NCBI RefSeq assembly: GCF_000220505.1
Contig: NZ_AFPJ01000014.1
Coordinates: forward strand, 1 to 64,000
DNA from: Microbulbifer agarilyticus S89
GTDB taxonomy: Bacteria; Pseudomonadota; Gammaproteobacteria; Pseudomonadales; Cellvibrionaceae
Length of the DNA: 64,000 bases
Reading direction: 5' to 3'
In this document: piece after piece, positions 59,856-64,000 of the stretch
Layout of the letters: every line of letters starts with the position of its first letter
How positions within the stretch are numbered: position 1 is the first letter of the stretch
Translations under genes and position numbers: made by a program
The notes under the pieces: generated by a model
The model's database searches: none
What the model saw: the letters and a program-made list of their open reading frames with translations, nothing else
Told to the model about the DNA's origin: nothing

Positions 59856-59889
59856 CTCGACTATTTCTACAAATTAAAAGAGCCCAACG

Positions 59890-60023
59890 CGAAGGGCGGG
59901 CGCCGGGTACGGGTTTTCAGGAGCGTCGCAAACAGGAAGTTTGCGCCGCAACGCCCAGGGATGGGTTCACAGGGGGGCGCCTAGCCTGGTCCTGAAAACC
60001 CGTACCCGGTGCCCGACCGCCAC
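59890..60023 (+). repeat. Nested palindrome element, copy F (sense to leuS)
   Basis: 134 bp, between leuS and lptE. Arms 59894-59922 and 59990-60018 pair over 29 bases with two mismatches, one of them G.T. Hairpin 1 (59923-59949) has CAGGA at its apex, and the core hairpin is CCC-AGGGAT-GGG. The interior is nearly identical to copy C, while an extra GC-rich stretch lengthens the right part. Ends CGAAGG and CCGCCAC. Confidence 0.9.
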
Positions 60024-60052
60024 AAGGCCAAGCAAGAACGCACCGGAAAAAG

Positions 60053-60586
60053 ATGAAAAGCACACTGCTCCGCACTATTACAATAATTCTGGCCATCACT
60101 CTTTCAGCCTGTGGCTGGCACCTCCGCGGCGCACCGAAAAACTTCCCTCCGGGCAGCAAGCTTTACATCACCACCCAAGATCCAAGAAGCGAACTGGCCG
60201 ACAGCATCACCCGCCTGTTGCAAACCAGCGGCCTGCCGCTGGCAGACGAGCCCAGCGAAGCCGACTACACCCTGACCATCCATGAAGAAACGGAAACCAA
60301 ACGTACCGTTTCTGTGGATGCCAAGGGCCGCGCCTCCGAATACGAACTGATCACCAGCGCCGAATACAGCGTGCAAGACAACAACACCGGCCGCGACCTG
60401 CTAACCCAGGCCAAAGCCGACGTTTACCGCACCCTGGAATGGGACGACAACGAAGTGGTCAGTAAAGGCGAAGAAGAACGCCTGCAGCGCGAGGAAATGC
60501 GTCGCGAACTGATCGGCCGCATCATCGACCGCCTGCGTCGTATCGACATCCGCACCCCGATCACCGACAACCCGGCGCAGCCCTGA
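60053..60586 (+). CDS. lptE: LPS-assembly lipoprotein LptE
   Basis: Outer-membrane lipoprotein that plugs LptD in the LPS translocon. 177 residues, signal peptide with LSAC, then GWHLRG, the typical start of mature LptE. The C-terminal part is charged and helical (EEERLQREEMRRELIGRIIDRL). The holA start follows one base after the stop (TGATATG). With lptFG in the same window, two of the Lpt machine's loci are present. Confidence 0.94.
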   Translation: MKSTLLRTITIILAITLSACGWHLRGAPKNFPPGSKLYITTQDPRSELADSITRLLQTSGLPLADEPSEADYTLTIHEETETKRTVSVDAKGRASEYELITSAEYSVQDNNTGRDLLTQAKADVYRTLEWDDNEVVSKGEEERLQREEMRRELIGRIIDRLRRIDIRTPITDNPAQP

Positions 60587-60587
60587 T

Positions 60588-61592
60588 ATGCCGCGCATCA
60601 ACCCTCGCCAGCTCAAGCAGAACCTGCGACAGGGCCTCTACCCCATCTACGTGGTTACCGGCGACGAACCGCTGCTGGTACAGGAGTGCTGCGACAGCAT
60701 CCGCGAAGCCGCACGCAAGCAAGGGTTTAATGAGCGCGACCTGCTGCACGGCGAGCACAATTTCGACTGGGGCCAGCTGCTCTCCGCCGCCGGCAGCATG
60801 TCGCTGTTCGCCGACAAGAAAGTCATCGAGTTGCGCCTGCCCGGCGGCAAACCCGGTGACAAAGGCAGCAAGGCACTGCAGGAATTTGCCGCAACCGCCA
60901 ATGACGACACCCTGCTGTTGCTGGTACTGCCGCGGCTTGACCGTTCACAGCTCAACAGTAAATGGGTCAAGGCCCTCGAAGCCAAGGGCGTACTGATGCA
61001 AATCTGGCCTGTGGAAGCCGCAGAAATGCCGCGCTGGATTCACCAGCGCCTGCGCGCCGCGGGATTGGATGCCGAGCCCGAAGCGATCCAGATTCTGTCC
61101 GAGCGGGTCGAGGGTAATTTGCTGGCCGCCAGCCAGGAAATCGAAAAGCTGAAACTGTTGGTGCAGGACTCTGTGGTTACCGCAGACATCATGAACAACG
61201 CCGTGGCCAGCTCTGCGCGCTACGACGTATTTGGCCTGATCGACAAGGCACTGGCCGGCGACGCCGCCGGTGCCGTGCGAACTCTGCAAGGCCTGCGGGC
61301 GGAAGGTGTTGAAGCGCCCATCGTTCTGTGGGCCATCGCCCGGGAAATCCGCACCTTGCTGGAGACGCAGCAGAAGCTCGCAGAGGGCCAACCCATCAGC
61401 CGCTTGGTGCGCATCCAGAAGCGTCAGTCGCTGATTCAGGCCGCCTGCCAGCGCCTGCGCCCCCGCCACCTGGAAAACTTCCTGATGCGCGCCCGCGCTG
61501 TGGATAACGCCATTAAAGGCGGCAAGGAAATGGACCCCTGGGCAGGTCTGCTGGAGCTTACCCTCAACCTTTCCGGTAAGCGCAGCATCTGA
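60588..61592 (+). CDS. holA: DNA polymerase III delta subunit
   Basis: Wrench of the clamp loader that opens the beta clamp. 334 residues. PIYVVTGDEPLLVQECCDSIR, the ELRLPGGKPGDKG block and the C-terminal collar domain (SARYDVFGLIDKALAGDAAGAVRTL) are typical. Coupled to lptE. In E. coli nadD follows; here an AidB-like gene follows instead. Confidence 0.95.
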   Translation: MPRINPRQLKQNLRQGLYPIYVVTGDEPLLVQECCDSIREAARKQGFNERDLLHGEHNFDWGQLLSAAGSMSLFADKKVIELRLPGGKPGDKGSKALQEFAATANDDTLLLLVLPRLDRSQLNSKWVKALEAKGVLMQIWPVEAAEMPRWIHQRLRAAGLDAEPEAIQILSERVEGNLLAASQEIEKLKLLVQDSVVTADIMNNAVASSARYDVFGLIDKALAGDAAGAVRTLQGLRAEGVEAPIVLWAIAREIRTLLETQQKLAEGQPISRLVRIQKRQSLIQAACQRLRPRHLENFLMRARAVDNAIKGGKEMDPWAGLLELTLNLSGKRSI

Positions 61593-61737
61593 CTCCCGCG
61601 CAACATTGTGCAAGCGCGATCTATTCGGCGCCAGAAGACACGCCTGCCACCCGATAAACCGCTAGGATATCCGTTACCGCTTTCAGGGCCCGCAGTGCCG
61701 CCCCTGAGAGCCCCCCAATTAACGGGATCCAGCGACC

Positions 61738-63405
61738 ATGGAAAAGAATAACAACGGCCCGGCGCAAACCGGCACACATCAGGTTTTCAACCAACCTGAG
61801 GCGCTGCAGGGTCATAACCTCTACGCCGGCGACAATGCGCTCAAAGAAGCGGTAATACGCTTCGGTGGGCACTGGGGCGAAGATGACCTGCAGCGCTATG
61901 GAGAAATCTGCGGGCGGCCAGAATGGATCGAACGCGGTTTTCAGGCCAACGCGCACAAACCAGAGTTTGAACCCCACGACCGCGTGGGCAACCGCATCGA
62001 CCAGGTCAACTATCACCCTGCCTATCATCAGCTGATGCAGCTAGCGAAAAGCGAGGGCCTACACTCCTCCCCCTGGACCCACCCGCAACCGGGGGCGCAC
62101 ATTGTGCGCGCGGCCAAGTACTACCTCCACAGCCAACTGGAGTCGGGCCACTGCTGCCCGGTAACCATGACCTTTGCCTGCCTGCCCGCACTGCAGAAAA
62201 ACCCTGTAGTTGCCGCCAACTGGTTACCCAAAATCACCGCGCAAAGCTACGACCACAGCAATCGTCCCTATTTGGAAAAACCAGCGCTCACCATTGGTAT
62301 GGGCATGACAGAAAAACAGGGCGGGTCCGATGTGCGCAGTAACACCAGCCAGGCCCAGCCCACGCCGGGCGAAGCCGCAGGCCTGTATACCATCCGCGGC
62401 CACAAATGGTTCCTTTCGGCCCCCATGTGCGACGGGTTTCTGATGCTCGCACAAAGTGCTGGAGGCCTGAGCTGTTTTCTGGTGCCGCGCTGGCGTCCAG
62501 ACGGAAGCAAAAATACGATCGAGATCCAGCGCCTAAAACACAAAGCCGGCAACGTAGCCAACGCTTCTTCGGAGGTGGAGCTGCGCGATGCCGTAGGCTG
62601 GCTGGTGGGCAATGAGGGCGCGGGGATAAAAACCATTATCGAAATGGTCGCACTGACGCGCTTCGACTGCATGATCGGTTCCGCTGCAGCCCAGCGGCAG
62701 GCCACTCTGCAGGCTATATACCATGCACAACACCGCAGCGCCTTTGGTAAAAAGCTGTCAGCTCAGCCGCTGATGCAGAATGTATTGGCGGACCTGCAAC
62801 TGGAAGTGGAAGGCTCACTGGCCCTCAGCATGCGTATGGCGCAGGCGCTGGACCACCCGGGTGAGGTACACCAGCGGCACCTGTTGCGTCTGGGGGCGGC
62901 GGTGGGCAAGTACTGGATCTGCAAACGCACACCTAACCACAACTATGAGGCCATGGAATGTCTCGGCGGTAACGGCCTGATCGAAAACTTCATTACCGCG
63001 CGACTCTACCGGGACGCCCCGGTAAATGCCATCTGGGAGGGTTCGGGCAACATTCAGGCTCTGGATATTCTGCGCACCAAACACAAAGAGCCAGAAGTAC
63101 TCGACAGCTGGATCGATGAACTGACACAAAGCGCCGGCTCCGACCTTTGCTTTGACCGCGCGCTGACCCACCTGAAAGCGGAACTCAACAAAGACAATGA
63201 CATGGAGTACCGCGCCCGCGATATTGCCGACCAGCTGGCACTCACCATGCAGGCGCACCTGCTGATCCAAGGCAGCCCGGCACCGGTGGCGGATGCGTTT
63301 ATCCAGTCGCGGCTACACCGGCATAACAGCCACAGCGTGGGTACTATTCCACTGGGAGCAAATTTGGAATTACTGATTGAACGCGGCAATCCACTCTCTG
63401 GCTAG
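61738..63405 (+). CDS. aidB: AidB-like acyl-CoA dehydrogenase
   Basis: 555 residues of the AidB branch: HQVFNQPEALQGHNLYAGDNALKEAV at the start, TIGMGMTEKQGGSDVRSNT and HKWFLSAPMCDGFLMLAQ in the flavin region, and CLGGNGLIENF plus WEGSGNIQALDILR near the C-terminus. E. coli AidB belongs to the adaptive response to alkylation and binds DNA; catalytic acyl-CoA activity is weak. No ada gene is nearby. A role in alkylation protection is inferred from the family. Confidence 0.88.
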   Translation: MEKNNNGPAQTGTHQVFNQPEALQGHNLYAGDNALKEAVIRFGGHWGEDDLQRYGEICGRPEWIERGFQANAHKPEFEPHDRVGNRIDQVNYHPAYHQLMQLAKSEGLHSSPWTHPQPGAHIVRAAKYYLHSQLESGHCCPVTMTFACLPALQKNPVVAANWLPKITAQSYDHSNRPYLEKPALTIGMGMTEKQGGSDVRSNTSQAQPTPGEAAGLYTIRGHKWFLSAPMCDGFLMLAQSAGGLSCFLVPRWRPDGSKNTIEIQRLKHKAGNVANASSEVELRDAVGWLVGNEGAGIKTIIEMVALTRFDCMIGSAAAQRQATLQAIYHAQHRSAFGKKLSAQPLMQNVLADLQLEVEGSLALSMRMAQALDHPGEVHQRHLLRLGAAVGKYWICKRTPNHNYEAMECLGGNGLIENFITARLYRDAPVNAIWEGSGNIQALDILRTKHKEPEVLDSWIDELTQSAGSDLCFDRALTHLKAELNKDNDMEYRARDIADQLALTMQAHLLIQGSPAPVADAFIQSRLHRHNSHSVGTIPLGANLELLIERGNPLSG

Positions 63406-63444
63406 AGGGCCTCAACATTTACCCATGTATCCGGCTCAACCCCT

Positions 63445-63696
63445 TTACTCATCTGGCACGGCAATTTCGTTACCTTCGAGAGGTAGCCCTGACACGGAAA
63501 CGCTTTCACCGGAATCAGCACGCACCACATCTATACCGACAACATCTGCACTGTAGCTAGAGCTGGTATTAACCGGTGTTGGTACTGACACATCAGGTGA
63601 TTCACTGTCGTCACCTCCACCGCTGCCGCCACCACCGCACCCACTTAGCACCACCGCACAAAGGAATACACTTGATAACGCTGAATGAATTCTCAT
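63445..63696 (-). CDS. Small Gly/Ser-rich lipoprotein
   Basis: 83 residues. Signal peptide ending LSGC, then GGGGSGGGDDSESPD, the linker typical of surface lipoproteins in marine gammaproteobacteria. The short remainder (SADVVGIDVVRADSGESVSV) suggests one small beta unit. GGAG lies six bases before the ATG. It starts 13 bp after the stop of the secreted-domain gene upstream on the same strand. It may be complete, or the anchor part of a once longer protein. Confidence 0.72.
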   Translation of the reverse strand: MRIHSALSSVFLCAVVLSGCGGGGSGGGDDSESPDVSVPTPVNTSSSYSADVVGIDVVRADSGESVSVSGLPLEGNEIAVPDE

Positions 63697-63709
63697 GATC
63701 GACTCCCTG

Positions 63710-64000
63710 TTACTGCGCTACGTCATAGGTAACTAAAAATTGTTGGTGCCCCACGGGTAACGAAATCGGCTCTTCCAGCTCTAGCACTAGACTGCCGTTA
63801 TTGACGAGGTAATCGCCCTCTGCCAATAGCTGATCTTGAGCGTCCAGCATTCCATTTTCATTTGCGTCAATGTGCAGCGCGACCCTATCGATACCAACAC
63901 TATCATTTCCACTCCCCCGCGCCTGCAACGTTATCGAGCGCAGCTTGAGAGTTGCATTTGTATTCAGCTGAAATATGTTAACTACGATGTTTTGATCCCC
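63710..64000 (-). CDS. Secreted beta-sandwich protein, C-terminal part (cut by window end)
   Basis: Open frame from base 64000 to the stop at 63710, 96 residues with no convincing start inside the window, so this is the end of a longer gene. LRSITLQARGSGND, VALHIDANENGMLDAQD and PVGHQQFLVTYDVAQ show alternating beta strands with an Asp/Asn-rich loop like a calcium site, as in repeated extracellular domains. A surface or secreted protein is likely; the exact family is not recognised. Confidence 0.6.
   Translation of the reverse strand, partial: GDQNIVVNIFQLNTNATLKLRSITLQARGSGNDSVGIDRVALHIDANENGMLDAQDQLLAEGDYLVNNGSLVLELEEPISLPVGHQQFLVTYDVAQ

Overview
The window is a chromosomal segment of a Gram-negative marine-type gammaproteobacterium. 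The evidence is the pepA-holC-valS order with divergent lptFG, the miaB-ybeZ-ybeY-corC-lnt and leuS-lptE-holA blocks, many lipoproteins with lipoboxes, moderately high GC and a large GH20 chitobiase. A Cellvibrionales member such as Microbulbifer fits best, but that is inference from gene content. No phage, IS element, CRISPR array, rRNA or tRNA gene was seen.

Layout. 1-13 kb: 3' end of arginine deiminase, a NUDIX hydrolase, a lipoprotein esterase, a fused DsbA-like/GspC-like lipoprotein, an SGNH hydrolase, a CutA/NIF3-like protein, a CnoX/YbbN thioredoxin, a nucleosidase, an SRAP protein, a DUF885 lipoprotein, a K+-channel-like protein with tadA, and rlmA with a GMC oxidoreductase. 13-20 kb: GH20 chitobiase with a visible promoter/operator, a small exported protein, an RDD protein and lptFG. 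20-34 kb: pepA, holC, a Pro/Ala-rich protein and valS; then on the minus strand a retropepsin-like / 7TM / ATP-grasp cluster, dinG-yqcC and an acyltransferase. 34-48 kb: nhaC, a DUF3549 protein, a tiny Cys-rich lipoprotein, pgi, the NfeD/slipin pair, an LpxH-like/acyltransferase-GNAT pair, a VWA-like/coiled-coil membrane pair and DUF1820. 48-64 kb: miaB, ybeZ, ybeY, corC, lnt, a YfcH-like epimerase, a YdcF-like protein, a YbeL-like zinc-ribbon protein, leuS, lptE, holA, an AidB-like dehydrogenase, and a small lipoprotein beside a secreted protein cut by the window end.

The most notable feature is a family of seven 118-134 bp nested palindromes lying only between genes, downstream of pepA, pgi, miaB and leuS. 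Each has conserved short ends, long arms that are complementary within a copy but differ between copies, and a conserved interior with two small hairpins. The core hairpin keeps an A(G/T)GGAT loop in all seven copies while its stem covaries. This matches the binding signature of CsrA/RsmA, so these may be dispersed RNA elements read by a Csr/Rsm regulator. I know of no described family with this architecture.

Functional themes: envelope biogenesis (LptE, LptF, LptG, Lnt, CorC, acyltransferases, LpxH-like), translation and RNA maturation (ValS, LeuS, MiaB, YbeY, YbeZ, TadA, RlmA), replication and repair (HolA, HolC, DinG, SRAP, AidB-like), and glycan use (GH20).
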